From the NCBI GenBank assembly GCA_049840595.1, contig JASGKO010000041.1, positions 1-64,000 of the forward strand: a stretch of DNA of 64,000 nucleotides, written 5' to 3'. The translations under genes were made by a program, and so were the position numbers. Under the pieces are notes generated by a model, which saw nothing but the letters and a program-made list of their open reading frames with translations, was not told the DNA's origin and searched no databases. Source of the stretch: JASGKO01 sp049840595. Lineage in GTDB: Bacteria > Verrucomicrobiota > Verrucomicrobiia > Chthoniobacterales > Chthoniobacteraceae. This document shows positions 26,845 to 35,518 of this stretch, piece by piece (positions within the stretch are counted from its first letter, which is position 1; every line of letters starts with the position of its first letter).

Positions 26845-28042
26845 TTTTCTGCAAACCCCGGACGAGCACGGAAACTTCGGCCCCTATGGCGGCCGCTTCG
26901 TGTCCGAAACCCTGATGGCCGCCCTCGATGAACTCGAGGAAATCTATACCCGGCTGTCGAAAGATCCGGAATTCCAGGCGGCTTTTGACAAGGATCTGGC
27001 CCATTACGTTGGCCGTCCTTCGCCCCTGTATCACGCTGAACGATGGTCGAAGCAACTGGGTGGCGCGCAGATTTACCTGAAACGCGAAGATCTGAACCAC
27101 ACCGGCGCGCACAAGGTGAATAACACCATTGGTCAGGCGCTGCTGGCGAAATACACCGGCAAGCGTCGGGTGATCGCGGAAACCGGCGCCGGCCAGCACG
27201 GCGTTGCGACTGCGACGGTGGCAGCGCGTTTGGGCCTGGAGTGTGAAGTATTCATGGGCTGGGAAGACATCCAGCGCCAGTCGCTGAACGTGTACCGCAT
27301 GAAACTGCTGGGCGCGAAAGTGACACCCGTGCATTCCGGCACCAAAACCCTGAAAGACGCCATGAATGAAGCGATGCGCGACTGGGTGACCAACGTCGAT
27401 CACACCTTCTACATTATCGGCACCGTGGCGGGCCCGCATCCGTATCCGTTGCTGGTGCGGGATTTCCAATGCGTGATCGGCCGCGAGGCCCGTCAGCAGT
27501 GCCTGGATCAGGCAGGCAAGTTGCCAGATGCCTTGATCGCTTGCGTGGGCGGCGGTTCCAACGCCATCGGGCTATTCCACCCCATGCTGGGTGACGTGTC
27601 GGTGAAAATGTATGGCGTGGAGGCGGGTGGTCATGGCGTTGAGACTGGACAACATGCTGCGCCACTCAATGCTGGTCGCCCCGGTGTGCTGCACGGTAAC
27701 CGCACCTACCTGATGGAAGACGACGACGGCCAGATCATTCCGACGCACTCGGTGTCTGCGGGTCTGGATTATCCCGGTGTTGGCCCCGAGCATTCCTGGC
27801 TGAAGGATTGCGGACGCGTGGACTACGTCGCCATCAATGACGACGAAGCGCTGACCGCATTCCGCATGCTGACCCGCGTGGAGGGCATCATGCCGGCGCT
27901 GGAATCCAGCCATGCCGTGGCCTATGCCGCCAAACTGGCACCCACCATGCCCAAGGACAGCATCATCATCGTCAACCTGTCCGGCCGGGGCGATAAAGAC
28001 ATTCACACCGTTGCCAAGATCGACGGCATTTCCCTTGGCTGA
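26825..28042 (+). CDS. trpB: Tryptophan synthase beta chain
   Basis: PLP enzyme joining indole and serine. 405 aa from GTG 26825, chosen because AAGGAG lies 7 nt upstream and the start VALNERDF matches the family. The PLP lysine lies in KREDLNHTGAHKVNNTIGQA, the catalytic Glu in RVIAETGAGQHGVATATVAA, and the phosphate loop is CVGGGSNAIGLF. The gene starts inside the end of trpF, indicating coupling. Confidence 0.96.
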   Translation: MALNERDFLQTPDEHGNFGPYGGRFVSETLMAALDELEEIYTRLSKDPEFQAAFDKDLAHYVGRPSPLYHAERWSKQLGGAQIYLKREDLNHTGAHKVNNTIGQALLAKYTGKRRVIAETGAGQHGVATATVAARLGLECEVFMGWEDIQRQSLNVYRMKLLGAKVTPVHSGTKTLKDAMNEAMRDWVTNVDHTFYIIGTVAGPHPYPLLVRDFQCVIGREARQQCLDQAGKLPDALIACVGGGSNAIGLFHPMLGDVSVKMYGVEAGGHGVETGQHAAPLNAGRPGVLHGNRTYLMEDDDGQIIPTHSVSAGLDYPGVGPEHSWLKDCGRVDYVAINDDEALTAFRMLTRVEGIMPALESSHAVAYAAKLAPTMPKDSIIIVNLSGRGDKDIHTVAKIDGISLG

Positions 28043-28063
28043 GGTGAACAGGAGTTTTAGAAC

Positions 28064-28867
28064 ATGAGCCGCATTAAGGCTTGCTTTGCCACATTGAAAG
28101 AAAACCGCCGCAAGGCGCTGGTGCCGTTTGTCACCGCCGGCGATCCATCATTGGATGCCACTGTGCCGCTGCTGCACCTGCTGGCGGAAAACGGCGCCGA
28201 CCTGATCGAACTGGGGATTCCCTTTTCCGACCCGATGGCCGATGGCCCGGTGATCCAGCTGGCAGACGAACGTGCGCTCGCCAACGGTGTCACCACCATC
28301 AAGATTCTGGAAATGGTGCGTGAATTCCGCAAAACCAACAGCACCACGCCCATTGTATTGATGGGCTATCTCAATCCGGTGGAAATTTATGGTTACGCGA
28401 AATTTGCCAAAGATGCGGCCGCTGCCGGTGTCGATGGCATGATCGTGGTGGACCTGCCGCCGGAATCCTCCAAACCGCTGACTGATGAGTTCGACAAAGC
28501 CGGCATCGATTGCGTGTTTCTGCTGGCGCCGACCACCAAGACGGCACGGATCGAGAAAATCGCAAAATCAGCGCGAGGTTACCTGTATTACGTGTCCGTA
28601 AAAGGTGTTACTGGCGCCGGAAATCTGGACGTGGACGCGGTAAATGAGAAGCTGGAAACAATTCGCAAAATAACCGATTTGCCGATCACCGTTGGCTTTG
28701 GTATCAAGGACGGCGCTACTGCGCGCCTGGTGGGCCAGAAGGCCGACGGCGTGGTGGTGGGCAGTGCGCTGGTGAAGCTCGTTGAACAGCACCAGCAGGA
28801 CCGTCAGGCACTGCACAGCAGCATCGCAGCTTTCATGCAGTCACTGCGGCAAGGCATTGACCAATAA
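28064..28867 (+). CDS. trpA: Tryptophan synthase alpha chain
   Basis: Cleaves indole-3-glycerol phosphate and channels indole to TrpB. 267 aa: PFVTAGDPSLDATVPLLHLL, ADLIELGIPFSDPMADGPVI (catalytic Glu in LIELGIPFSDP), GVDGMIVVDLPPE (second catalytic Asp), GYLYYVSVKGVTGA and ITVGFGIKDGATARLV. 21 nt after trpB. Confidence 0.96.
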   Translation: MSRIKACFATLKENRRKALVPFVTAGDPSLDATVPLLHLLAENGADLIELGIPFSDPMADGPVIQLADERALANGVTTIKILEMVREFRKTNSTTPIVLMGYLNPVEIYGYAKFAKDAAAAGVDGMIVVDLPPESSKPLTDEFDKAGIDCVFLLAPTTKTARIEKIAKSARGYLYYVSVKGVTGAGNLDVDAVNEKLETIRKITDLPITVGFGIKDGATARLVGQKADGVVVGSALVKLVEQHQQDRQALHSSIAAFMQSLRQGIDQ

Positions 28868-28937
28868 GAGCTTGGACCTATAGCGACTCGTTCAATAGCG
28901 ATTGCATTAATAAAAATTATTCACTCAGGATGGCATT

Positions 28938-29670
28938 ATGAGTAACAGCTGGATTGAGAAAATCCTGCCCAGTGTTGGGAGAAACACCAATAAGAAGACC
29001 AATATTCCCGAAGGGCTGTGGCGGAAGTGTGCCAAATGCGGCGCGTTTCTCTATCGTCCCGAGCTGGAGAAAAATCTCGATGTCTGTCCCAAGTGCGACC
29101 ACCACATGCGTTTGAATGCACGCCGTCGTCTGGACCTGTTCCTGGATGCGGAAGGCCGCAGCGAAATCGGCGCCGAACTGGAGCCGGTGGATCGCCTTAA
29201 ATTCAAGGACAGCAAGAAATACAAGGATCGTCTGGTCGGCGCGCAGAAAAGCACAGGTGAAAAAGACGCGATGATCGTGCTGAAAGGCAAGGTCAACGAC
29301 TACCCGGTGGTAGCCGCTGCGTTTGAATTTGAATTCCTCGGCGGCTCCATGGGTTCCATTGTCGGAGAGAAATTCGTGCGCGGCGTGAATGCGGCGATTG
29401 CGGCCCGTACTCCGTTCGTGTGCTTCTCCGCTTCGGGCGGTGCGCGTATGCAGGAAGCACTGTTCTCGCTGATGCAGATGGCAAAAACCAGCGCCGCTCT
29501 GGAAAAACTGAAAGAAGCGCGGCTGCCGTTTATTTCCGTGATCACTGATCCGGTGTACGGCGGTGTGTCGGCCAGCTTGGCGATGCTGGGCGATATCAAC
29601 GTGGCGGAACCCAACGCGCTGATCGGCTTTGCCGGCCCGCGTGTAATCGAACAGACCGTGCGCCAGAAAG
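28938..29670 (+). CDS. accD: Acetyl-CoA carboxylase carboxyltransferase beta, 3' truncated
   Basis: Transfers carboxyl from biotin to acetyl-CoA. The N-terminal zinc ribbon is CAKCGAFLYRPELE followed by CPKCDHHMRLNARRR; the crotonase core includes GSMGSIVGEKFVRGVNAAIA, FSASGGARMQEALFSLMQMA and GVSASLAMLGDINVAEPNAL. The family sequence is followed through GPRVIEQTVRQK at 29669, where LPxGFQxxEFL is expected but unrelated sequence appears. About 40 residues are missing. The frame continues by chance to 29810. Break explained as an assembly junction. Confidence 0.9.
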
Positions 29671-29682
29671 ATTGCCGTGCGA
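29664..29682. other. Probable chimeric assembly junction inside accD
   Basis: accD ends in mid-domain and a minus-strand frame of a different genome ends in the same bases. After this point no gammaproteobacterial gene (folC would be expected next) occurs, and the intergenic repeats change to Verrucomicrobiota types. No terminal repeat or target duplication suggests transposition. Confidence 0.65.
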
Positions 29683-29912
29683 CTCTCGATGCCCTGCATT
29701 TGTCGGGCTCGCAATTCCGAGTGATCCCAGATCGCGGCGAAAGAGCAATTCACCCGCGCCGTTTCGTCAATCAGCACGAGCACGCGCTGCACTTCCCGGG
29801 CAGGGTTTAGCTTTGGCCGGCTGCGGCCATGTTCGTATAACGCACCACTGTCAAAAAGACCCGTCACCCGGACGACCGTCAGGTCGCCTTCTACAGAAAT
29901 TGTGATCGGCAT
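29672..29912 (-). CDS. Unknown protein, N-terminal 80 residues only
   Basis: Starts MPITISVEGDLTVVRVTGLF and continues through NPAREVQRVLVLIDETARVN to AAIWDHSELRARQMQGIESR before the junction. The beta-alpha pattern with a central VLVLIDETA strand recalls STAS/SpoIIAA-like folds, but I cannot name a family. The minus-strand frame runs on through accD DNA, which is artefactual. Confidence 0.4.
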
Positions 29913-30193
29913 TAGTTGATAATAGATTTTTTCCCAGGGATTTCCAATAAAAAATCATCCGTAACCCCTAATTATTAGAACACCCCTCCCCCAAACGTTA
30001 CAGCCCCACCCCCCTTAGCGTCCCGAAGGGCCGTCGGAGATAAGCCGGTGGTAAAAACCATGCGTCCCGGAGGACCGCTGGAAAAATGGGAGAGCGCTCC
30101 CGCTAACATTCCCAGCCCCCACCGGAAACAAGCGCCCCCCCTTCCAGCGCCGCAGGCCCTCTCCAAAACTTCCTAAATGCTAATTCCTAAATG
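29913..30193. other. Repeat-rich spacer downstream of the phage portal gene
   Basis: No gene. It holds GCGTCCCGAAGGGCCGTCGG with GATAAGCCGGTGG, which looks like a Verrucomicrobiota interspersed repeat, and at 30171-30203 two copies of a CCTAAATGCTAATTCC-type module that recurs at 31443-31460 and 33258-33290. Confidence 0.5.
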
Positions 30194-31440
30194 CTAAATT
30201 CCCCCTCTCCGCAGCGGAAACCCCAGCCGCTCCCCCAGCACCGGGATCGCCTCGTCCGCCACCTCCAGCCCGGCATTCTTCAACGCCACCAGCAACGCCC
30301 CTGTCGCCGCCTGCGCCTGCGGTAGATCCGAGCCCCACACCGCCTTCGGCGCCCGCCCGGGCAGCTGATTGATCCGCAGGTATTGCTGGAAAAGCCCCGT
30401 CCGCAACGTGTCCCCCAGCCGCAGCGCATCCCAGGCGCGGAAATCGTCCCGCACCCGCTCGTGCACCATCGCCTGCCCCTCCCCGCCGAGCCCCATCGCC
30501 TTCGTCGAGGCGCTGCTCGTCTGCCCCACCACCAGCTTGGAGATCTCGTCGTTGCAAAACTCCGTCCACATCCGGAAGCCGTCCGAGTTCGCCGTGCTCC
30601 CTGCCGCGTTGATCGCTTCCACGCTCGTCTGGTTGCTCACCACCAGACCGCCGATCCGCGTCGCCCATTGGAAGGCCCGCTCCAGCACGGCCCGGCTGGC
30701 GTCGTCGCTCTGCTCGTAGCGCCCGATCAGGAAGGGCGAGCCATATTTGTCGAGGAAGCGCGCCCACCAGTCGCGGCCCATCATGCCGAGCAGCCACCAC
30801 ATCACCAGCGAGCGCAGCGGGCCGCCGCGCCAGTCCGGCAGCGAGAGCAGGTGCCCGCGATGCTGGAGATAGCGCGTCTCGTCGGGCTCGATCAGCGTCG
30901 CCGTGGCCGCGCCCGTCCCGGGATCGGTCTCGCGAATCCGCAGGTGCCCCGTCGTGTAATCGAGCAGCATGTCGGAGACCGGCACCAGATCCGCCAGCTC
31001 GTAGCGCAGGCCGGGCCGCGTACTCTGCGGTACACCTTCTCCAGCACCGCCACCGGCCACAGCGTCCCGTCGAGCAGGTGGATGCACGCATCCAGCCAGC
31101 CCGGGCAGCTCTCGATCATGGCCTGGATCGCCTCGCACGCCGCCCGATCATCGGCCTTGGAGCGGTCCCACGGCTGGATCGAGAGCACATCCCCCAGCAC
31201 TGCGATCTTGCGCTTGGAAAACTCCGCCTGCACATGCGAGCCTGCCGCCATCAAGTCGCGATACAGCGAAAACAGATCACGCGGATTCCCCGCATCCGCG
31301 GCATCGAGAATCACCCGCACCCGGTCCACATCCATCTCCTGGAGCTGGAACCAATAGGTATTGCGCTCGTTGTAAAGCGTCACGCGGCGGGTCGGGAGCT
31401 GGGAACGAAAGTAGGCTTGGAGACGTTGGAGGAGAGGCAT
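30194..31440 (-). CDS. Mu gp29-like phage portal protein (DUF935), frameshifted
   Basis: Portal ring protein of Mu-like phages, the DNA gateway of the procapsid. N part (frame 1): MPLLQRLQAYFRSQLPTRRV, DPRDLFSLYRDL-like helix, DVLSIQPWDRSKADDRA, LDACIHLLDGTLWPVAVLEK. After an indel near 31020 the second frame continues: YELADLVPVSDMLLDYTTGH, WWLLGMMGRDWWARFLDKYG, GRYEQSDDASRAVLERAFQW and GGLVVSNQTSVEAINAAGS, typical of DUF935. An upstream ATG (31452) lies inside a repeat module, so ATG 31440 is preferred. Next upstream gene: terminase. Confidence 0.8.
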
Positions 31441-31475
31441 GGAATTTAGCATTTAGGAGTTAAAAAAAATGGCGG

Positions 31476-31542
31476 TAGCGGCGGTCTGTGACCGTCGCAA
31501 AAATCGCGCAGGAAAGAGTGCGACGGTCACAGACCGCCGCTA
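31476..31542. repeat. 24-nt perfect inverted repeat
   Basis: Arms at 31476-31499 and 31519-31542 (core GGCGGTCTGTGACCGTCG) flank a 19-nt loop. It lies between the portal and terminase genes. It has the look of a dispersed palindromic repeat of Verrucomicrobiota. Confidence 0.85.
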
Positions 31543-31576
31543 CAGCATTTGGGTGATTCAGAGTCGCCTGCGGCGC

Positions 31577-31660
31577 TTCGTCATTCGTCATTCGTCATTC
31601 GTCATTCGTCATTCGTCATTCGTCATTCGTCATTCGTCATTCGTCATTCGTCATTCGTCA
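31577..31660. repeat. TTCGTCA tandem repeat, 12 perfect copies
   Basis: Twelve uninterrupted TTCGTCA heptamers (84 bp) directly downstream of the terminase nuclease gene. A 7-bp unit shifts frame with each copy; in translation it gives RHSSFVI repeats, which are meaningless as protein. Such arrays are prone to copy-number change by slippage. Confidence 0.95.
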
Positions 31661-31675
31661 TTTCCCCTTCCGCGC

Positions 31676-32368
31676 TCAGAACAAATGCGCATAAGGATTC
31701 CGAATCCCCTGCCGCTGCACCCGCGGCGAGCCAAAGGTCCCCGTCGGCATCCCCGCCGCCTTCGCCGAGCCGCCCGCCCCACCCAGCCCGTGCAGCGCCA
31801 GCGCCGTCGCCACCCACGTGTCCGCATGGTTGCCATCCTCGTCGAGTTCATAGACGAAGCCGCCGCCCTCGCGTTTCACCGAGCGCCAGTCCTTGCGCAG
31901 CCACGACTCGTTCGGCAGCACGCAATGGCCGTCCTCCAGCGCGTTCACCAGCAGGTTACCGAGGTAGGTCTTGAAATTCATCGCCTCGCCCAGGTAGCTC
32001 GTGCGCTCGCTCTCGATCACCAGCTCCACCGGCACCTCGCTCGCAAAGTGCGTGCGCAGATCCGTGGCAAAAAATCGCTCGTTCGTCGCCGCCACGCACA
32101 GCCGACGCGGACGCAGGTTGCGCGCCCCCATTGCCGCCAGCCCGCTGGCAATAATCGCCCGCGCCACCTTCGGCTCCCCCGTCTTGAAACGAATGACCGC
32201 CCGGGCGTAGTAATCCACCCCCAGCTTTTGCACGACGCTGATCGCGGAGGGATTGCTCCGCCCCTTCGTCGTGGTGGCGGGATCGTAGCCGATCGCAATC
32301 GGCGCGCCGGGATCGAGCAGCGCCACCCAGCCGTGCGGCCACACTTCGTCGGAGGTGATCGTTTTCAT
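31676..32368 (-). CDS. Phage terminase large subunit, nuclease domain (separate gene)
   Basis: 230 aa from MKTITSDEVWPHGWVALLDP. RNase H-like resolvase fold: IAIGYDPATTTKGRSNPSAI (first catalytic Asp), ELVIESERTSYLGEAM (Glu), and GGGFVYELDEDGNHADTWVA with the last Asp in HADTW, as in Mu gp28-type terminases. The ATG overlaps the stop of the ATPase gene (ATGA). Start chosen for that overlap; a longer frame upstream is a shadow of the ATPase. Confidence 0.75.
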   Translation of the reverse strand: MKTITSDEVWPHGWVALLDPGAPIAIGYDPATTTKGRSNPSAISVVQKLGVDYYARAVIRFKTGEPKVARAIIASGLAAMGARNLRPRRLCVAATNERFFATDLRTHFASEVPVELVIESERTSYLGEAMNFKTYLGNLLVNALEDGHCVLPNESWLRKDWRSVKREGGGFVYELDEDGNHADTWVATALALHGLGGAGGSAKAAGMPTGTFGSPRVQRQGIRNPYAHLF

Positions 32369-33270
32369 GCGGCAATCTCCTCCGTCGAACTCCGGGCCAG
32401 GCACAGGCCCGCACCCCGGGCCATCGCGCTTTGCAGCGCCACCAGCGACACCGCACTCACCCCGCCGCGCAGGAAGCACAGCGCATAGTTGCGGTCCCAC
32501 GCCGCCTTGTCGAATTGCCGGGCCCGATGCTCCTCCGGCGTGATCGGCACCCCGGTATCGGGATGGAAACAGCTCAGTCCCGCCGCGTGCGCATCATGCA
32601 CATCGTGCCGGTGCACCAGCAGCCCCGCCGCGCTGCGATACCAGTTGCCGAGCGGATTGACCGGAAACTCCTCCTGCTCCGGCGCGAGCAGTTCCCAGGA
32701 ATAATGCGCATCGTCCGGCGGCGGCGTGGTCGCGAGGCGCAGGATGAATTGCGGGTTGTTGTCCATGATCGGCTGGATCGCCTCCAGCACCGCCTGCAAC
32801 TCGGGTACGCGGCCGAACTCGTCGATAAACACATCGCCCGTCCAGCCGACTGCGGTATCGGGATTCGGCGCGACCACGCGCGAGCGGCTGTGCCGGGTGC
32901 GGTCGTGCCACAGCTTCGTCTCCAGCTTCGAGTGCTCGAGCAGCTCGCTCACCGCATCCACATCCAGCCCGTCGGCATTGCTCTCCGCCTGCATCCCGGC
33001 GGCCACCGCCGCCTCCTTCCACGCGGTGAGAAACTTCTGCCACAGCTCCGCCTCCTTGCGGATGAACTCCGTCCCGAGCAAAATCGACGCACTGGAGAAA
33101 ATCACCAGCCGCCCCGGATGCTCCATCATCCGCCGCAAGCCCACTCCGGCGAGGGTCGTGCTCTTCCCATCCTGCCGTTTCCACGACAGCCCGCACCGCC
33201 GCAAATCATCCCGCCAGAAAACCTCGCGTTGGTAAGCGCGGAGCGAAAGGAGAGGCGGGGAATTTAGCAT
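32365..33270 (-). CDS. Phage terminase large subunit, ATPase domain (separate gene)
   Basis: 301 aa. Packaging motor ATPase: SWKRQDGKSTTLAGVGLRR (Walker A variant), VIFSSASILLGTEFIRKEAE, VVAPNPDTAVGWTGDVFIDE with FGR (Walker B, Asp-Glu), and QFILRLATTPPPDDAHYSWE (coupling motif region). It ends by a 4-nt overlap with the nuclease gene, where gp28 proteins are normally one chain. The start ATG at 33270 lies inside a repeat module and may not be the ancestral one. Confidence 0.8.
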   Translation of the reverse strand: MLNSPPLLSLRAYQREVFWRDDLRRCGLSWKRQDGKSTTLAGVGLRRMMEHPGRLVIFSSASILLGTEFIRKEAELWQKFLTAWKEAAVAAGMQAESNADGLDVDAVSELLEHSKLETKLWHDRTRHSRSRVVAPNPDTAVGWTGDVFIDEFGRVPELQAVLEAIQPIMDNNPQFILRLATTPPPDDAHYSWELLAPEQEEFPVNPLGNWYRSAAGLLVHRHDVHDAHAAGLSCFHPDTGVPITPEEHRARQFDKAAWDRNYALCFLRGGVSAVSLVALQSAMARGAGLCLARSSTEEIAA

Positions 33271-33284
33271 TGAGGAATTAGGAT

Positions 33285-34013
33285 TTAGGAAGTTTTAAAA
33301 ATGGCCTGCGGCCCTGCTGGATTCTCCGTGCCCTCGGTGATCTCTGTGGCCAATCCCGGCCTTGGTCCGAACATCAGCTCCACCAGTTGCTCCATTTTCA
33401 CCTCCGCGCTCGCTTTGCTCTCGGCAATCTCCCGCGCCCGCTGGTCCTGGTAAAACTTGAGGAACAGCTCGCCGGTCTGGCGCTGGAAGCGCTTTTCCTC
33501 GAGCGCGAGTTGCTGGTCCCTTTGATCCGCATTGCGGATCGACAGGCGCGCCCGGATCATCTTGCTATTGGCATCATGCAGTTTGGCGATCGCGTTGGAG
33601 AGGCCGATCAGACGGCCCTCCGCCGTGCCTTCCCGTTCCGCTTCGCCACCGGCTCCGGGCTCCTCGGCAATTTGCTCCAGAGCGGCGAGGATTTTTCCGC
33701 CCGCAATCGCCGCCGCGCCTTCGACCACCGCCTCGCCCTCGCGGCCGAGTTGCAGGCAGTAGCCGCTCAACATCTTGAGATTCTCAAGCCGGCCCTGGCG
33801 TTTCTGCCATTCGAGGTAACCGCCTTTGCGCCAGTGCGACAAATTGTACTTGTCCACTTTTGCCCCGTTGAAATGAAGCTTCAGGACGGCCTCCACCTCG
33901 GGCAGGGTGTTGAGCCATGCGGCGATCTCCGTTCCGGCCTGTCCGTCATTCAACCGCTGATTGACCTGCTCGCGGAGGTCGGGTGAAAGTCGGGCGATTT
34001 TTCCGTTTCTCAT
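33285..34013 (-). CDS. Mu gp27-like (DUF3486) putative terminase small subunit
   Basis: 242 aa. RLSPDLREQVNQRLNDGQAG followed by TEIAAWLN is a helix-turn-helix-like start, NLSHWRKGGYLEWQKRQ follows, and the middle and C-terminal parts are helical. In Mu-like phages this gene precedes gp28, as here. The last residues (GLATEITEGTENP) are encoded by a short dispersed repeat, so the C-terminus appears to be overwritten by repeat DNA. Confidence 0.65.
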   Translation of the reverse strand: MRNGKIARLSPDLREQVNQRLNDGQAGTEIAAWLNTLPEVEAVLKLHFNGAKVDKYNLSHWRKGGYLEWQKRQGRLENLKMLSGYCLQLGREGEAVVEGAAAIAGGKILAALEQIAEEPGAGGEAEREGTAEGRLIGLSNAIAKLHDANSKMIRARLSIRNADQRDQQLALEEKRFQRQTGELFLKFYQDQRAREIAESKASAEVKMEQLVELMFGPRPGLATEITEGTENPAGPQAIFKTS

Positions 34014-34023
34014 GACCGTTCGC

Positions 34024-34800
34024 CTAGGCCTTCAGCCGCACCTGTTTGCGCTGCCCGTCCCAGTTCTCGCCCCACTGGGGCACCGAGGGGCAGCAGTGAT
34101 AGACGAAGACGCCCGGGAGCAGACGGCGCTGCCGGAGCGGCCAGAGAGCGCTGAACATGGTGTCATCGTGCGCGGCGGAGCCAAGGCTCCAGGGGTACTG
34201 GCGCTGCCGCGAGGCATGCCAGAGCTGGAAATAGCCGAGCGGCAGATAGCCCTCCAGATGGTTCACCATCCGGCCCCCAATCGGCGTCACCAGCTCGCGG
34301 TCATGCGTGGGATCGACCAGGAACCGCAGGCGATGCGGCGGGCTCTTTTGAAACAGTTTTCTCAGCGACTGGATCGAGCCGCTGCCAATCACGTCCACCC
34401 GGTCCGCACCGTAGAGGCAATCCGTTTCCAGGTGGTGATGATTGAAGAGCAGGCGGCGGAAGTTGTCGGGCAGCGCGATGTCGCTGTCGAGGTGCATGCG
34501 CCAGCCGCGGTATTGGAAGTAGTTGAACCCGGCATTGATTGCCGCGCCTTTGTTGAACCGGCGTCCGTTTTTCCCGAAGAGATCGGTGGGAACGCAGGTA
34601 GCGCCGTGCTTGGCGGCGACCTGCTGCGTCTTCCGGTCCTCATGGCTGGTGACGACGATGAAGGTGTCGAACTGCGCGTGATTCATCCCGAGGGTGAAAT
34701 CGAGCAGGTCGTCAAACCCGACACAGACGGTGACGCCTTCGAGGCGCAGGTTTTCGCAGGAGTTGCAGGTGGGCGGGGCAGCGTTGGCGTAGGTAATCAT
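34024..34800 (-). CDS. GT-A-type glycosyltransferase-like protein, phage-borne
   Basis: 258 aa from MITYANAAPP. VCVGFDDLLDFTLGMNHAQF, DTFIVVTSHEDRKTQQVAAK, NKGAAINAGFNYFQYRGWRM followed by HLDSDIALP (DxD metal motif), and GYLPLGYFQLWHASRQRQYP, PWSLGSAAHDDTMFSALWP (acceptor-site acidic pair). Sits between gp27 and the lysis genes. It could modify phage particles or host surface glycans; the role is unknown. Upstream in-frame codons (to 35010) cross repeat DNA and are not counted. Confidence 0.7.
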   Translation of the reverse strand: MITYANAAPPTCNSCENLRLEGVTVCVGFDDLLDFTLGMNHAQFDTFIVVTSHEDRKTQQVAAKHGATCVPTDLFGKNGRRFNKGAAINAGFNYFQYRGWRMHLDSDIALPDNFRRLLFNHHHLETDCLYGADRVDVIGSGSIQSLRKLFQKSPPHRLRFLVDPTHDRELVTPIGGRMVNHLEGYLPLGYFQLWHASRQRQYPWSLGSAAHDDTMFSALWPLRQRRLLPGVFVYHCCPSVPQWGENWDGQRKQVRLKA

Positions 34801-35044
34801 TGGGCTTTGCGGAGTTTGGGCCGATGCCGCAACGCGGCATAGAGATGCCGCCGGGCCAGCCAGCAGCGAAGCTTGAGCAGGAGAAACATCATGGGCTTGC
34901 AGCGGAAGGATGAAAGGGCCAGCGAAACATGCGGAAAAAACGAAAAGGAGCAGAGATACTGGATCGCGGATGACACGGATAAGCGCGGAGGGAGCTTGGT
35001 CTTTCCCCATTTTCGAATTTTCCGATTATTTCGATGGCTATTCA
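34801..35044. other. Spacer with a dispersed repeat fragment
   Basis: 244 bp without a gene. It includes GGATCGCGGATGACACGGAT at about 34960-34985, a short sequence of the kind dispersed in Verrucomicrobiota intergenic DNA. No promoter or terminator is clear. Confidence 0.4.
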
Positions 35045-35518
35045 TCACACGTAGATTTCCAGGTTCACGGTGTCGTCGGTCTTGAGGCCGAGGGCGGCGG
35101 CCAGGCCCGGGGAAAGATCGGCCAGCCGTCCGGTCTGCCGGGTCGGTTGGCCGTCAATCACCGTTCCGTCAGCCGGACCGTAATCCACCACCATCGCTTT
35201 CACGCGCGTCCCGGCACTGGGATTGATGAAATCCACCACATGCCGGCGAATGAAGGGCAGTGCCTCGGAAAGCTTGCGCCCCAATACCTGATCGATCCGG
35301 AGCGCGCAGTAAAACGCGTTGGGATTCAACCGCCGCGCCAGGCCGGTCGTGCCATCGGGTTGCTTGCTGAGAAACAGCGGATCCCCATTGGGATCGATGC
35401 AATACCACGGCACGTTCAAGTCGCTGGACTCGCGCAGCGCCAGTCCTTCATGGGGTCCTACTCCGGTGTCTTCCGGACCGCCAAACGTGCTCATTTTTCC
35501 AGTCAGGGCAATTTTCAT
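35045..35518 (-). CDS. RlpA-like double-psi beta-barrel protein, candidate phage cell-wall enzyme
   Basis: 157 aa. STFGGPEDTGVGPHEGLALR at the start, YCALRIDQVLGRKLSEALPF, and the DPBB signature AMVVDYGPADGTVIDGQPTR followed by ADLSPGLAAALGLKTDDTV, where the Asp residues correspond to the catalytic region of RlpA lytic transglycosylases. No signal peptide. With the preceding membrane protein (4-nt overlap) and lipoprotein it looks like a lysis cassette. Function inferred. Confidence 0.6.
   Translation of the reverse strand: MKIALTGKMSTFGGPEDTGVGPHEGLALRESSDLNVPWYCIDPNGDPLFLSKQPDGTTGLARRLNPNAFYCALRIDQVLGRKLSEALPFIRRHVVDFINPSAGTRVKAMVVDYGPADGTVIDGQPTRQTGRLADLSPGLAAALGLKTDDTVNLEIYV

Noticed and set aside
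28917..29912. 331-aa minus-strand frame spanning accD and beyond
   Set aside because: Only its first 80 residues (29672-29912) look real; the rest is antisense accD across the junction.
30383..31357. 324-aa plus-strand frame over the portal gene
   Set aside because: Arg/Pro/His-rich antisense shadow; the minus strand carries clear DUF935 sequence.
31577..31660. Possible CRISPR-like array
   Set aside because: The unit is a 7-bp tandem repeat with no spacers; a simple microsatellite.
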